From JAADHX01 sp964569385 (lineage in GTDB: Bacteria; Actinomycetota; Acidimicrobiia; Acidimicrobiales; Poriferisodalaceae), in the NCBI GenBank assembly GCA_964569385.1, contig CAZMUM010000021.1, forward strand, positions 1 to 64,000: a stretch of 64,000 nt of DNA, in the 5' to 3' direction. The position numbers and the translations under genes are program-made. Within the stretch, counting starts at the first letter, position 1; every line of letters begins with the position of its first letter. Shown in pieces: positions 53,358 through 61,820 of this stretch. The notes beneath the pieces were generated by a model, which was not told the origin of the DNA, made no database searches, and saw only the letters and a program-made list of their open reading frames with translations.

Positions 53358-53767
53358 GACTCAGCCCAATACGCGACGCACTCGATTTCGACAGCCCCGC
53401 CGAGGGCCAGCCCAGCACGCCCAACTGTGATTCGCGCTGGAGGGTCGGTTCCCATGATGTCGGAATAGGCCGCGTTCATGGCCGCAAAGGTGTCCATGTC
53501 GGCAAGAAACACCGACGCTTTGACAACGTTGTCGAGGGTGGCCCCGCACGCGTCGAGAATTGTCTCGATGTTGCGTATGGTCTGGGTTGTCTCGGGTCCG
53601 GTGCCGCCATCGACTAGGTCCATCGACCCTGGGATAGTGCCGAGCGTGCCGGATACGTAGATCCAGCCGTCGGCGATGGTGGCGTGGCAGAACTGCGGAA
53701 GCCGACCTAGTCCCTCGACGACGACGCGCCTGATTGGTGATGAGGTTGACGATTGTTCCGAGGCCAT
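53354..53767 (-). CDS. RidA/YjgF-family protein
   Basis: This 137-residue protein has the RidA pattern: LPQFCHATIADGWIYVSGTLG, then TIRNIETILDACGATLDNVVKASVFL and the C-terminal PARITVGRAGLALGGAVEIECVAY. The Arg that binds the imine carboxylate lies in ARITVG. Family members hydrolyse reactive enamines/imines or related intermediates. It is the first gene of the operon; TAATGT lies six bases before the ATG, suggesting a leaderless message. Confidence 0.92.
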   Translation of the reverse strand: MASEQSSTSSPIRRVVVEGLGRLPQFCHATIADGWIYVSGTLGTIPGSMDLVDGGTGPETTQTIRNIETILDACGATLDNVVKASVFLADMDTFAAMNAAYSDIMGTDPPARITVGRAGLALGGAVEIECVAYWAES

Positions 53768-53773
53768 GACGTG

Positions 53774-53824
53774 ACATTAGTGCCAGGCGGGTGTGGCGAG
53801 TTGAACTGGGTGGACGATTAGTCT
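53774..53824. promoter_or_regulatory. Divergent -10 elements for ridA-like and M19 genes
   Basis: TAATGT on the minus strand (53779-53774) lies six bases before the RidA ATG, and TAGTCT on the plus strand (53819-53824) lies eight bases before the dipeptidase ATG. No ribosome-binding sequence is present for either gene. Confidence 0.45.
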
Positions 53825-53832
53825 GAGTTCCT

Positions 53833-54855
53833 ATGAACCAACCCCCGAAGCAGCGTCACAACCACGGCCCTTGGGTCGATGTTCATGCCCATCCGGGACG
53901 GTGCTTCCTTGGCGGGTTCGACCCGAAGTCGCCCATGGCCGCGATGCTCGGCGGCGAGGACAGTGCGGCGGCGGTCCAGGCTTCACGGTTGGGTGAGGTG
54001 GCCGTAGTTAACTCCGCAACGGTTGCCGATCTCGTGATAATCGGGCTTGGAGCCGATGGCGGGTTGCACGCGATGCGGTCGTTCGAACCAGGCGAAGCCG
54101 CAGCCGATCACCGTCGTCAGATGAACGCCATGGCATCACTAATCGATGGCGAAAGGGTGGCATCGGTGCTTACGTCTCAAGACATAGTGACGGTGGCGTC
54201 GGGCGACATCCCAGGTGTGTTCGTGAGCTGCGAGGGCGCCGACTTTCTTGACGGAAGCCTCGCCGGGCTCGACGAGGCGTATGGCGATGGCGTGCGATCG
54301 ATCACGCTGGTGCACTACCACGTCAACGAGCTCGGCGATATTCAAACCGAAGACAGCGTCCATGGCGGTCTCACAACGTTCGGTCGAGAGGTCGTGACCG
54401 AAATGAACCGCCTCGGAATGATCGTCGATCTGGCCCACGCCACGTTCGAGGCCACTATCGCCGCGCTCGATGTATCGACTGCGCCGATCATGATCTCGCA
54501 CAGCCACTTGGCCTCGGCTGGGTCTGATCATCCTCGTTTGCTTTCGGTTGCGCACGCGACTGCTGTGGCCGATGGTGGCGGGGTAATCGGAGCCTGGCCA
54601 TCGGGTGTTATCCAAACAACGCTCGACGATTACTGCGCCGAGATATGTCGGCTCGTCGATGTCGTCGGCATCGACCATGTGTCGATCGGAACCGACATGG
54701 ATGCCAACTACAAACCAGTGTTGACTACCTATGAGCAGTTCCCGGAGCTAGCCGCCAGTTTGCTGAAGCGCGGTATGACGAGCGATGACGTCGACCAGGT
54801 CCTTGGCGGCAACTTCATCAGGCTATTCGGGGCAGTCGAATCCCTCGCTCGGTAG
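53833..54855 (+). CDS. M19 membrane-dipeptidase-family metallohydrolase
   Basis: This 340-residue TIM-barrel enzyme has the binuclear zinc ligands of the renal dipeptidase family: WVDVHAHPG, the bridging Glu in VFVSCEGADFL, IVDLAHATF, MISHSHLAS and the Asp in IGTDMDANY. Members cleave dipeptides, including D-amino-acid peptides, or related amides. No signal peptide is visible, so it is probably cytoplasmic. It is transcribed away from the RidA operon and may share its pathway. Confidence 0.93.
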   Translation: MNQPPKQRHNHGPWVDVHAHPGRCFLGGFDPKSPMAAMLGGEDSAAAVQASRLGEVAVVNSATVADLVIIGLGADGGLHAMRSFEPGEAAADHRRQMNAMASLIDGERVASVLTSQDIVTVASGDIPGVFVSCEGADFLDGSLAGLDEAYGDGVRSITLVHYHVNELGDIQTEDSVHGGLTTFGREVVTEMNRLGMIVDLAHATFEATIAALDVSTAPIMISHSHLASAGSDHPRLLSVAHATAVADGGGVIGAWPSGVIQTTLDDYCAEICRLVDVVGIDHVSIGTDMDANYKPVLTTYEQFPELAASLLKRGMTSDDVDQVLGGNFIRLFGAVESLAR

Positions 54856-54892
54856 AGCCTGAACCACCGCACACAATGGTCGACCTCGATGT

Positions 54893-55459
54893 TTATTCGT
54901 CGGCCCCGGTTGAAGGCGCATCTTCCACGACCAGCTCGGCTTTCATGCCTGCGGCGAGGTGGCCGGGAACGATACAAACCACTTGGTAGGTGCCAGCTTC
55001 GATATCGAATGAGGTCGACTCGTCGTTGTCGGGTGGAATGAGCGGAATGAACGCTAGGTTCATGTCGTCGGTGTGTTCAGCGAACGTCGAGATTTCGACG
55101 CCTTCCTTTAGTACCGCGAGGTTGTGAACTCCAGGGCCATTGTTGACTAGGGTCACCTCTAGCTGTCCTGCAAGACCGGTGAGAGCCCCGGGTGCGAATG
55201 CAAAGTCGGTGCCGACAAACTCGACACTCGCCGAAGCTACGTTTGGGTCGGCAGCCTCATCGGAGCCACGCGAAACGATCACCGCTAACACGATGGCGCC
55301 AATTGCCAGCACAACGAATCCGAGGTACTTGGGTGTGCGTGTCGATTTGGCGGCTGCGCCACGGTTCGGCTGACGGCGCGGTTCTGACTGTGCCTGTGAC
55401 GGCGGTTTCGGGTGCTGCCGAGCCGCTGGCCTTCGACGTTTCTTGGGCGCTGCGTTCAT
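54893..55459 (-). CDS. Membrane-anchored cupredoxin
   Basis: This 188-residue protein has a basic Pro-rich N-terminus, one membrane helix (YLGFVVLAIGAIVLAVIVS) and a cupredoxin fold. The copper ligands can be read: His in GPGVHNLAV, then Cys, His and Met in CIVPGHLAAGM. It should carry single electrons on the outer membrane face and could serve the multicopper oxidases 3.4 kb away or the ECF-controlled system beside it. ATG 55459 is used. Confidence 0.9.
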   Translation of the reverse strand: MNAAPKKRRRPAARQHPKPPSQAQSEPRRQPNRGAAAKSTRTPKYLGFVVLAIGAIVLAVIVSRGSDEAADPNVASASVEFVGTDFAFAPGALTGLAGQLEVTLVNNGPGVHNLAVLKEGVEISTFAEHTDDMNLAFIPLIPPDNDESTSFDIEAGTYQVVCIVPGHLAAGMKAELVVEDAPSTGADE

Positions 55460-55651
55460 CAACTACACCTTGATCGGGTCGCAGCTAGGGTACAGGTATC
55501 CCTCGGTCGCTGGTAGGGCCAAACGACCCATGGCGGTGCCAACGGCAACACTCTGGCGACGTCGAACCAGAGCGGGCAAACACTCAGAGCGCCTACCGTC
55601 GGAGCGACTAAATTGGGGAATTCGGCTTCGGACAGCAGTGTTTCGAACCGC

Positions 55652-56182
55652 ATGGGCACAACCACGACATCGCGTTCGGGTGCGGCTCGAGTTGAGTCCC
55701 TATTCGAGGCCCACATCGACTCAGTCTTCAACGTTGGCTACCGCGTGTTGTGGAATCGAGCCGACGCCGAAGACGTTGCCCAGCGCACTTTCTTAAAGGC
55801 CCTCCAGCGACTCGATCAGATCAAAGACGATCGCCGCGAGCGAGCATGGCTGCTTCAGATTGCCTACCGCGAAGCGATCGCATCCATGCGAAAACGTCGC
55901 GAAGTACCCACCGCTCCCGACGAATTTCCCGTGGTACCCGCGCTGGGTGCATGCCCTGCCGAGGCTGCAATTGCGGCCGACGTTGCCATTCGACTGGCCG
56001 TTGCGCTGGCCGCGATGCGCGACGGCGAAAGACTCGCCGTTGTCCTACGAGATGTCGAGGGACTACCGATGCGCGAGGTTGCTGAGGTGCTCGGCATTGG
56101 TCACTCAGCGGCCAAGATGCGCGTGAATCGCGGCCGATCGTCGCTGCGACAGCTGGTCCACACCGCTGGCGTCATCGAGTGA
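55652..56182 (+). CDS. ECF sigma factor
   Basis: This 176-residue protein has region 2 (FEAHIDSVFNVGYRVLW, then ADAEDVAQRTFLKALQRLD) and region 4 (ALAAMRDGERLAVVLRDVEG, then LPMREVAEVLGIGHSAAKMR). It is translationally coupled in GTGA to a zinc-finger anti-sigma. It is divergent from the cupredoxin gene, which is a likely target. ATG 55652 was preferred over TTG 55613. Confidence 0.93.
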   Translation: MGTTTTSRSGAARVESLFEAHIDSVFNVGYRVLWNRADAEDVAQRTFLKALQRLDQIKDDRRERAWLLQIAYREAIASMRKRREVPTAPDEFPVVPALGACPAEAAIAADVAIRLAVALAAMRDGERLAVVLRDVEGLPMREVAEVLGIGHSAAKMRVNRGRSSLRQLVHTAGVIE

Positions 56183-56436
56183 GATGCGAGGACCTGGCCG
56201 AACGCATCACCGATCTACTTGAAGGTGATGTCTCGCCTGAAGAGGAAGAAGCAGCCATTGAACACCTGGCAGGGTGTCCGCGCTGCGAAGTGGTATTGGC
56301 CGAAACTCGCGATGTGATCTCCTTAGCAGCCGACCATGGTTCGATTCGGCTGACTCCCGTCGACCGAGCAAGAATGCTTGGCGCGATTCAGGCCCAAGCC
56401 GCTACTTCCACGGGCGAGGCACAAACCTCGGAGTGA
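56179..56436 (+). CDS. Zinc-finger (zf-HC2) anti-sigma factor
   Basis: This 85-residue cytoplasmic protein has the ZAS-type motif MRCEDLAERITDLLEGD, then IEHLAGCPRCEVVLAE (His-x3-Cys-x2-Cys), which binds zinc and the cognate sigma. There is no membrane helix, so release is probably triggered by thiol oxidation or zinc loss in the cytoplasm. It starts at GTG overlapping the sigma stop. The 3' end overlaps the convergent methyltransferase gene by 35 bases. Confidence 0.9.
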   Translation: MRCEDLAERITDLLEGDVSPEEEEAAIEHLAGCPRCEVVLAETRDVISLAADHGSIRLTPVDRARMLGAIQAQAATSTGEAQTSE

Positions 56437-56875
56437 TATCGGCGTAGGCCCGATAGTCGTCAAAATGTTCGGCTAAGCGGGCTTCCTCCCATCGCGCCTT
56501 CTGATTGAAGAACAGCACCGCTACGGCCGCTACGGCGAGGCTGATGAAGCTGCCTGCCCGTAGCGTCATAGCCACGACAATGGCCAGAACCCCGGTGTAG
56601 ATGGGGTGTCTCGCGTATCGGTAGAGGCCAGTAGTGGTGAGCTTGCCTCGGCCGTTTGGCACTGGTGTAGCAGTTAGGGCCAAACGCAACCCGAACGCAG
56701 CAACGGCCATGATGACGAAGCCACCAAAGAACAGAACTCCGGCAACCGAGGCGAGCCAGTCGGGAGTTGGCCAATCGTCGCGGGTCGGAAGCATAACGAG
56801 GGCAACAATCAGCACGCCCTGGACACCAACGTAGAGCCACCCTGTGATGGTCGTCGTGCGGTCGGTGGATTCCAT
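56402..56875 (-). CDS. Isoprenylcysteine carboxyl methyltransferase-like membrane protein
   Basis: This 157-residue protein has four membrane helices and the ICMT/PEMT-like C-terminal signature GLYRYARHPIYTGVLAIVVA, then NQKARWEEARLAEHFDDYRAY, which bind S-adenosylmethionine. Bacterial relatives methylate small lipophilic or thiol compounds; the substrate is unknown. It lies three bases downstream of the peroxiredoxin-like selenoprotein candidate, so it is likely in the same operon. Confidence 0.88.
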   Translation of the reverse strand: MESTDRTTTITGWLYVGVQGVLIVALVMLPTRDDWPTPDWLASVAGVLFFGGFVIMAVAAFGLRLALTATPVPNGRGKLTTTGLYRYARHPIYTGVLAIVVAMTLRAGSFISLAVAAVAVLFFNQKARWEEARLAEHFDDYRAYADITPRFVPRPWK

Positions 56876-56878
56876 GCG

Positions 56879-57436
56879 TTACCTAGCGCCCTTTAGAACC
56901 GAGATGAGTTCGTCTACTGACGGTCGGTCGTCTGGTCCGTCGCCCCAGAACCCGTAAAGGAGGTTGCCGTCGGGGTCGACAATGAAATCACCGCCGAGTT
57001 GCAGCGTGTCCTCGGTGGGTCGACGTAGCCCTTTGAGCCCGTCGGACTTGAAGATTTCGATGTAGCGGCGCATTGCCCGCCAACCATAGATGCGCAAGAC
57101 GGATCCGCGGCCAAGCCCGAAGCTTCGGTAAGCGTCGCGATCGGGATCAATGAGGATCGGAAAGTTGAGCTTGCTATGGCGCGAATAACTTGCCAGATTC
57201 GCGGGTTCGGTGAAGGTAATGAGAACAACGTCGGTGTTGTCGCCCAGTTCGCTGAGGCGATCGCGCACGGCGACCGCGTGTGCTGCACATGGCAGTCAAT
57301 GAATGTGACGATGGAAGATCAGCACGACGTTGCGTCCCCGCTGATCGTCCATGCTCCACGTGTTCCCAGACGCGTCGCTCAACCGGATCGCCGGTGCTGG
57401 CTCGCCAACTGTAGGACGCAGCGGGGACTCTCTCAC
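56879..57436 (-). CDS. Peroxiredoxin-like (AhpC/TSA fold) protein, candidate selenoprotein (in-frame TGA)
   Basis: The 185-codon frame has one TGA at 57298-57296 (codon 47). The thioredoxin-fold start VGEPAPAIRLSDASGNTW leads to VVLIFHRHIH-(TGA)-LPCAAHAVAVRDRL. Relatives have a CxxC here (RHFGCLPCREH type), so the product reads ULPC. The fold resumes with VVLITFTEPANLASY, FPILIDPDRDAYRSFGL and FIVDPDGNLLYGFWG. GTG 57436 overlaps the DUF2892 stop in GTGA. This Prx-like group is known to have Sec members (SelL-type UxxC/UxxU). It probably reduces peroxides or disulfides in the cytoplasm. Confidence 0.88.
57263..57283 (-). promoter_or_regulatory. Candidate SECIS stem-loop after TGA 57298-57296
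   Basis: Thirteen bases after the TGA, GCACACG pairs with CGTGCGC (six of seven, one A-C mismatch) around the loop CGGTCGC. The loop GGTC and its distance (bases 20-26) closely match the E. coli fdhF element, whose loop is AGGUCU at about bases 18-23. This is the best SECIS candidate of the three. Confidence 0.6.
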
Positions 57437-57681
57437 GACTTGGCCATATCGATAGCGTCCTCGCCCTTCCATGGGGCGCCAAGCGCTTTCGAGATGAGGC
57501 AACGGTTGGACATCCCGAGCCCGATCGGTACTAGACCGACGAGAGCCACGATGGTACCGCCGACACCCCCGACGGCAACGCCGGCGACTATTAGCGCGGC
57601 ACCAATGACAATACGAGCAACTCGTCCGCCAGTGCCTCCTAGCCATGCAGCTATCTCGATGTTCGATTTCGTTTCATCCAT
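57433..57681 (-). CDS. DUF2892 (YgaP-like) membrane protein
   Basis: This 82-residue protein has two membrane helices (VARIVIGAALIVAGVAVGG and GTIVALVGLVPIGLGM) followed by CLISKALG, the DUF2892 layout seen in the membrane part of rhodanese YgaP. It is coupled to the peroxiredoxin-like TGA gene by a GTGA overlap. The family often accompanies rhodaneses, which occur 1.4 kb away and at the window's end. Confidence 0.88.
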   Translation of the reverse strand: MDETKSNIEIAAWLGGTGGRVARIVIGAALIVAGVAVGGVGGTIVALVGLVPIGLGMSNRCLISKALGAPWKGEDAIDMAKS

Positions 57682-57723
57682 TTCCCTGTTCCTTTGTTGC
57701 AGGATGTGTGTATCTGGCGGCGA

Positions 57724-58644
57724 TCAGCTATCGGCGCCGTCGGCCGGTGCGAACAGCCTGACTTCGATGGCACCGACGTTTCCGCCGGTTGACGACACGA
57801 TGTCGAAGCGAACTTCTTGACCGACAAAGTCGACGGCGCTAAAGGCCGGATTGGCAGGGTTGCCCGCCGGGAACGGACCAAGCACTTCGCCACCGTCGAT
57901 GGTGATGGTGTACATGTCGGCGGTCGCGGTGCCGTCGAGCATGGAACGGGTCCAGAATTCGGCGCCAACAACTTGTTGCTCGCTACCAAGGTCGATGGTG
58001 ATGAATCCGTCATCGCCATCGCCACTGGTGGCCCACTCGGTGTTGTTGTCGCCGTCTATCGCATTCTCGGCTTCCCAGCCGTTGCCAAAGATTGAACTCG
58101 CCTCGACGATGGTCGACTCAAGAACGACGTTGGCGCCGTGCACGATCATTCCGTCGCCGTCACCCGTGGCATCGCCATCTACGGGGTCTGTGACCGGAAT
58201 CGTAAACGTGCCTATCTCGGAGCGGTACTGGGTGCCATCGGCCGTCGAGCCCTGGACCCTAAACTGGTATTCGACGCCTTGTTCGACACCAGGCAAAACG
58301 ACGTCGTGATTGATGATGCCGGTGCCGTTCATCGAGAGGCTGTTGTTGAAATTCCCGAACTCGTCGGTCTCGCCCCAGACAATGGCGCAAATCATCGGTT
58401 CAGTGGTGACCACGCGGAAGATACCGCGGCCTGGGTCGGTTAGGTCGGCTTCGAAAACGAACTCCGTCTCTTGTACGAGCGCGAAGTCGAACAGCTCGCC
58501 ATCGATGGCGCCTTCGGATGGCGTTGCCGCGGTTTCAGCCGGCGCGTCAGCAGCGCTGTCGCCGTCGGAGTTGCCGCACGCGGTGGCGATTACGGTCAAG
58601 GTAGACAGAAGAGCGACTATCCGGATAAATCGTGTTTTTGGCAT
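57724..58644 (-). CDS. Lipoprotein with discoidin (F5/8 type C)-like domain
   Basis: This 306-residue protein has a lipoprotein signal (LLSTLTVIATAC lipobox), a fibronectin-like middle part (about 50-150, MICAIVWGETDEFGN, then GVEYQFRVQGSTADG) and a C-terminal galactose-binding-like domain (about 175-300). The latter includes NGWEAENAIDGDNNTEWATS and FITIDLGSEQQVVGAEFWT. Such domains bind sugars or other surface ligands. GGGAG precedes the ATG. Probably exposed on the cell surface; ligand unknown. Confidence 0.85.
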   Translation of the reverse strand: MPKTRFIRIVALLSTLTVIATACGNSDGDSAADAPAETAATPSEGAIDGELFDFALVQETEFVFEADLTDPGRGIFRVVTTEPMICAIVWGETDEFGNFNNSLSMNGTGIINHDVVLPGVEQGVEYQFRVQGSTADGTQYRSEIGTFTIPVTDPVDGDATGDGDGMIVHGANVVLESTIVEASSIFGNGWEAENAIDGDNNTEWATSGDGDDGFITIDLGSEQQVVGAEFWTRSMLDGTATADMYTITIDGGEVLGPFPAGNPANPAFSAVDFVGQEVRFDIVSSTGGNVGAIEVRLFAPADGADS

Positions 58645-58818
58645 TGGGTACTCCCAAGTTTTCGATTGCGGGTGGTTCCCCGGCTGCCATGATCAAGAGC
58701 TGGCAGCACCACGGGTACGACGGCATGACGCGTCTCAACCCCGATCGGTCACAAGAAATCCTGCCCAACCAACTCTTTGGGTGGGGTTTAGCCTCCGCGG
58801 CGGTTCGGCGCTCGGGCG

Positions 58819-59865
58819 TTAGTCGGTGACGACGGGGAGCCCGGCATCGTTCCAGGCCACAATCCCACCGTCGATATCGGCGACATCGTCGAAACCGAGC
58901 GAGGCTAGGATCGGTGTGGTTTGGCCGCTGCGATTTCCCGACCGGCAGTACACAAGGTACGCAGCATCGGGGTCAAGCTCCGCCAACTGATCGGCGAAGT
59001 CGTCGTCGTAAAAGTCGACCAGAATGGCGCCCTCGAGATGGCCGGCTTCGAACTCCTCGGGAGTCCTGACATCGAGGATCACCAGGTTGGCGGGAGGGTT
59101 CGCCTGGATTTGCGCGCCCTCGTTAGCGGTCACTAGTCGAATTCCGGCCGCAGCAGATTCGGTGACGGCACCCCCAGGGGTAACCGTGGCCAGAAGGGCT
59201 TCGAACCCAGCGACGTCTAGCTCGCCGCTGACACGGGCGGCCACCGTTCCGTCACCGTTGACGGCTACCCAGAACGGGAATCCGGTCAGGCCGAAGGCTT
59301 CGGTCAACGTCCCGCTGCTTGAGTCGACGATGATCGTTGCGGGCCAGTCTTCGCGGGCGAACCAGCTCGATGGCGGGTAGTTCGTCGCCGCTTCATCGAC
59401 AGCAGTGGAAATGGCAACAACCTCTACGCCTTCGGGGAGATCGTTGGATTCGAGCCAGTCGACAGTACTTGGAAGTTCTCTCTGGCAGTGCGGGCACCAG
59501 TGAGCGAAGAACCCAATCAGCCTCGCAGTGCCGTCGGCTGTGATCTCGGTTGGGGTGCCATCAAAACCGAGACCAGAAAACACGGGCGCGAGTTGACCGA
59601 TCGCGGTGTCTGGTTGGGCTAACGACGGCAGGGCATTGCCGCTTATCTGGACCGGGTTGGTTTCGCCAACCTCGATGGATCCGCCAGTTGGTGCGGTCGT
59701 GTTTCGGTCCTCACCGCCGAGTGAAGCCTCTTCGGTGTTTGAAGACAAGTTGAGAGCGACCGCGAGTCCGAGGGCAACAATGACTAGGCCGATCACCCAG
59801 GCGAACGGTGACTGCCACCACGGTTTGGCTCGAGTTTCGACGCTGTTTCTTTCGGGAGCGTTCAT
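58819..59865 (-). CDS. Membrane-anchored thioredoxin-rhodanese fusion
   Basis: This 348-residue protein has one membrane helix (FAWVIGLVIVALGLAVALN), an extracytoplasmic thioredoxin domain (about 70-215) with IGFFAHWCPHCQREL, and a C-terminal rhodanese domain (about 245-345) with VILDVRTPEEFEAGHL and the active-site Cys in YLVYCRSGNRSGQ. It can link disulfide chemistry to persulfide transfer outside the cell. ATG 59865 overlaps the dsbB stop (ATGA), so it is made together with the DsbB-like protein. Confidence 0.93.
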   Translation of the reverse strand: MNAPERNSVETRAKPWWQSPFAWVIGLVIVALGLAVALNLSSNTEEASLGGEDRNTTAPTGGSIEVGETNPVQISGNALPSLAQPDTAIGQLAPVFSGLGFDGTPTEITADGTARLIGFFAHWCPHCQRELPSTVDWLESNDLPEGVEVVAISTAVDEAATNYPPSSWFAREDWPATIIVDSSSGTLTEAFGLTGFPFWVAVNGDGTVAARVSGELDVAGFEALLATVTPGGAVTESAAAGIRLVTANEGAQIQANPPANLVILDVRTPEEFEAGHLEGAILVDFYDDDFADQLAELDPDAAYLVYCRSGNRSGQTTPILASLGFDDVADIDGGIVAWNDAGLPVVTD

Positions 59866-60383
59866 GATGTTTCCTGATTCTTGTTTAAAATTACAGTTAC
59901 GGAGATAGTGAGGATGAGCGCGAACGAGACAGCCGACATTTGCGGAATCGTCATCCACCCGAAGGCTCTGACCCATGAAGCGGTGCAGGGATTCGCCACT
60001 TCGCAGAACGATGACTGATCGGGGAAGAGTTGGAGCTGGACGTGATAGAGCGAGATGGCCAAGCCAACAGTCGACAAACCAGCTGAATAGAAGATCGCCC
60101 CGTTGTCCCTACGAAGAGCCGCGATGGGCATGATGAGAGCCACTGGATACATCGCGATTCGTTGAAACCAGCACAGTTCGCACGGTACGAAGTTGGCAAC
60201 CTCAGAGAGGTACAAACTTCCAAGGGTCGCGCCAACTGCTACCAACGCAACGAGCTGCACGCTCGAATCGACGATGCTGGCTCGGAGTTTTGGTCGCGTT
60301 AGAGCGACAGCTAGACCAGCGCTGCCACCGAACAGCAGCAAGCCAAAGAACTCGACAACGGTGGTCGTTTCCATGCGATCCAT
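59862..60383 (-). CDS. DsbB-family disulfide bond formation protein
   Basis: This 173-residue protein has five hydrophobic helices and the two DsbB Cys pairs: VPCELCWFQRIAMYPVAL (CxxC near the quinone) and SSFCEVANPC in the second loop. It passes electrons from oxidised thiol partners to quinone, generating disulfides. The coupled thioredoxin-rhodanese is its probable partner, in place of DsbA. ATG 60383 or 60374 are both possible starts. Confidence 0.92.
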   Translation of the reverse strand: MDRMETTTVVEFFGLLLFGGSAGLAVALTRPKLRASIVDSSVQLVALVAVGATLGSLYLSEVANFVPCELCWFQRIAMYPVALIMPIAALRRDNGAIFYSAGLSTVGLAISLYHVQLQLFPDQSSFCEVANPCTASWVRAFGWMTIPQMSAVSFALILTISVTVILNKNQETS

Positions 60384-60494
60384 TGTACTGGGTCTTTGAC
60401 CGGCTGACCGAAAGACCGTACATTATCGGCGACGTGTGTCGCGCATCACACGGCCGTTGTAATCCGCACTGGTCCGGCTCGACATGGGGCCGAG

Positions 60495-60500
60495 TAGGGT
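60495..60500 (+). promoter_or_regulatory. -10 element of the sulfide:quinone oxidoreductase gene
   Basis: TAGGGT lies seven bases before ATG 60508 and no ribosome site intervenes, so the message is probably leaderless. Confidence 0.4.
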
Positions 60501-60507
60501 ACATCGC

Positions 60508-61707
60508 ATGGGAACCACGAGCCACCACCGGGTCGTAATCGTCGGCGGCGGAACCGCGGGTATCTCAGTTGCCTCCCGTTTGCGGAAGAAGATCGACAGT
60601 ATCGCGATCATCGACCCTTCAGAGAAGCACTACTACCAGCCGTTGTGGACGCTGGTCGGAGGTGGCCTAGCCAAACGCGAAACCACCGAACGCGACGAAT
60701 CCTCGGTCATCCCGAAAGGCGTCGAGTGGATCAAAGACGCCGTTATCTCGTTCGATCCAGAAAACAACAACGTCGGTACCGCTAGCGGCAAGACGATCGG
60801 CTACGACACACTAATCGTGTGTCCAGGCATTGCCCTCGACTGGGACAAGACTCCTGGCCTCAGTGAAACACTGGGTAAGAACGGCGTATCGTCGAACTAC
60901 ACGTACGAACTAGCGCCTAAGACCTGGGAGTTCGTGAAGAACACCAAGTCCGGCACGGCAGTGTTCACCATGCCGAGTGGACCGATCAAATGCGCCGGCG
61001 CACCGCAGAAGATCGCATATCTCGCGGCCGATTATTGGCGCAGGCAGGGCGACCTAAGCAAGATTGACCTTCACCTTGTGCTGCCAACGCCCGCAATGTT
61101 TGGCGTGAAGGTGTTCTCCGACGAACTCGACAAGGTTGTTGCCGACTACGGCATCAACGTCCACTTCAAATCCGAGCTCGAGTCTGTCGACCCCGACGCG
61201 AAAACGGCGCAGTTCAAGTCGATAGACGAAGGTGGCGAAGGTTTCGAGCTGTCGTACGACATGATGCACGTCGTGCCTCCCCAATCGGCCCCAGGCTGGG
61301 TGAAGTCGAGCCCGCTCGCAACCGATGCCCCAACCGGATACGTCGATGTGCACAAGCACACCCACCAGCACGTTCGCTACCCGAACATCTTCGCCCTCGG
61401 CGACGCTGGGTCTACGCCGAACTCAAAAACCGGTGCTGCCATCCGCAAGCAGGCTCCGGTAGTCGCGGCCAACGTGTTGATGCAGTTCGACGACAAGGAC
61501 TCCTTTGAGGAGTACGGCGGTTATGCGTCTTGTCCACTAACTACGTCTAGCAAGCACATGCTCCTCGCCGAGTTCGACTACTCGATGGAGCCAACCCCAT
61601 CGATTCCGTTGCTAAACCTTCAGAAGCCCCGCCGCGACATGTGGTACTTGAAGAAATACGGGCTCCCATTCATGTATTGGAACCTGATGCTCAAGGGCCG
61701 CGCTTAA
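60508..61707 (+). CDS. sqr: Sulfide:quinone oxidoreductase (SQOR-like)
   Basis: This 399-residue flavoprotein oxidises sulfide and passes electrons to quinone at the inner membrane face. It has the FAD motif VVIVGGGTAGISVASRL and LIVCPGIALDWDKTPGL with the first redox Cys. The second redox Cys is in PIKCAGAPQKIAYL, the second nucleotide motif is NIFALGDAGSTPNSKT, and the C-terminus has YGGYASCPLTTSSKHMLLAEFDY. These segments match the SQOR type shared with mitochondria. It stands divergent from dsbB and upstream of SulP and rhodanese genes. Confidence 0.94.
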   Translation: MGTTSHHRVVIVGGGTAGISVASRLRKKIDSIAIIDPSEKHYYQPLWTLVGGGLAKRETTERDESSVIPKGVEWIKDAVISFDPENNNVGTASGKTIGYDTLIVCPGIALDWDKTPGLSETLGKNGVSSNYTYELAPKTWEFVKNTKSGTAVFTMPSGPIKCAGAPQKIAYLAADYWRRQGDLSKIDLHLVLPTPAMFGVKVFSDELDKVVADYGINVHFKSELESVDPDAKTAQFKSIDEGGEGFELSYDMMHVVPPQSAPGWVKSSPLATDAPTGYVDVHKHTHQHVRYPNIFALGDAGSTPNSKTGAAIRKQAPVVAANVLMQFDDKDSFEEYGGYASCPLTTSSKHMLLAEFDYSMEPTPSIPLLNLQKPRRDMWYLKKYGLPFMYWNLMLKGRA

Positions 61708-61716
61708 ACCACTCCT

Positions 61717-61756
61717 GTCACCGGCATGTGGTTGCGGGCGTGCGTTTCCCGGTGAC
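61717..61756 (+). terminator. Hairpin after sqr
   Basis: GTCACCGG (61717-61724) and CCGGTGAC (61749-61756) are exact complements around 24 bases. It is a possible terminator between sqr and the sulP promoter. Confidence 0.4.
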
Positions 61757-61784
61757 GGGTCGGATCTCGGGCAAGGGGGTGGGG

Positions 61785-61813
61785 TTGCGAACGTGAGTAA
61801 TTGTACGTATATT
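61785..61813 (+). promoter_or_regulatory. Sigma-70-type promoter of sulP, leaderless start
   Basis: TTGCGA (61785-61790) and TATATT (61808-61813) are separated by 17 bases, and the ATG follows seven bases later at 61821. The message should begin at the start codon. GTAC motifs at 61803-61806 and 61816-61819 flank the -10 and may be a repressor site. Confidence 0.65.
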
Positions 61814-61820
61814 AGTACTT

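Noticed and set aside
534..57436. TGA as a general sense codon (alternative genetic code)
   Set aside because: Many intact genes in the window end in TGA at natural protein ends, including der-region, arsR-region and ATGA/GTGA overlaps; only three redox sites show read-through.
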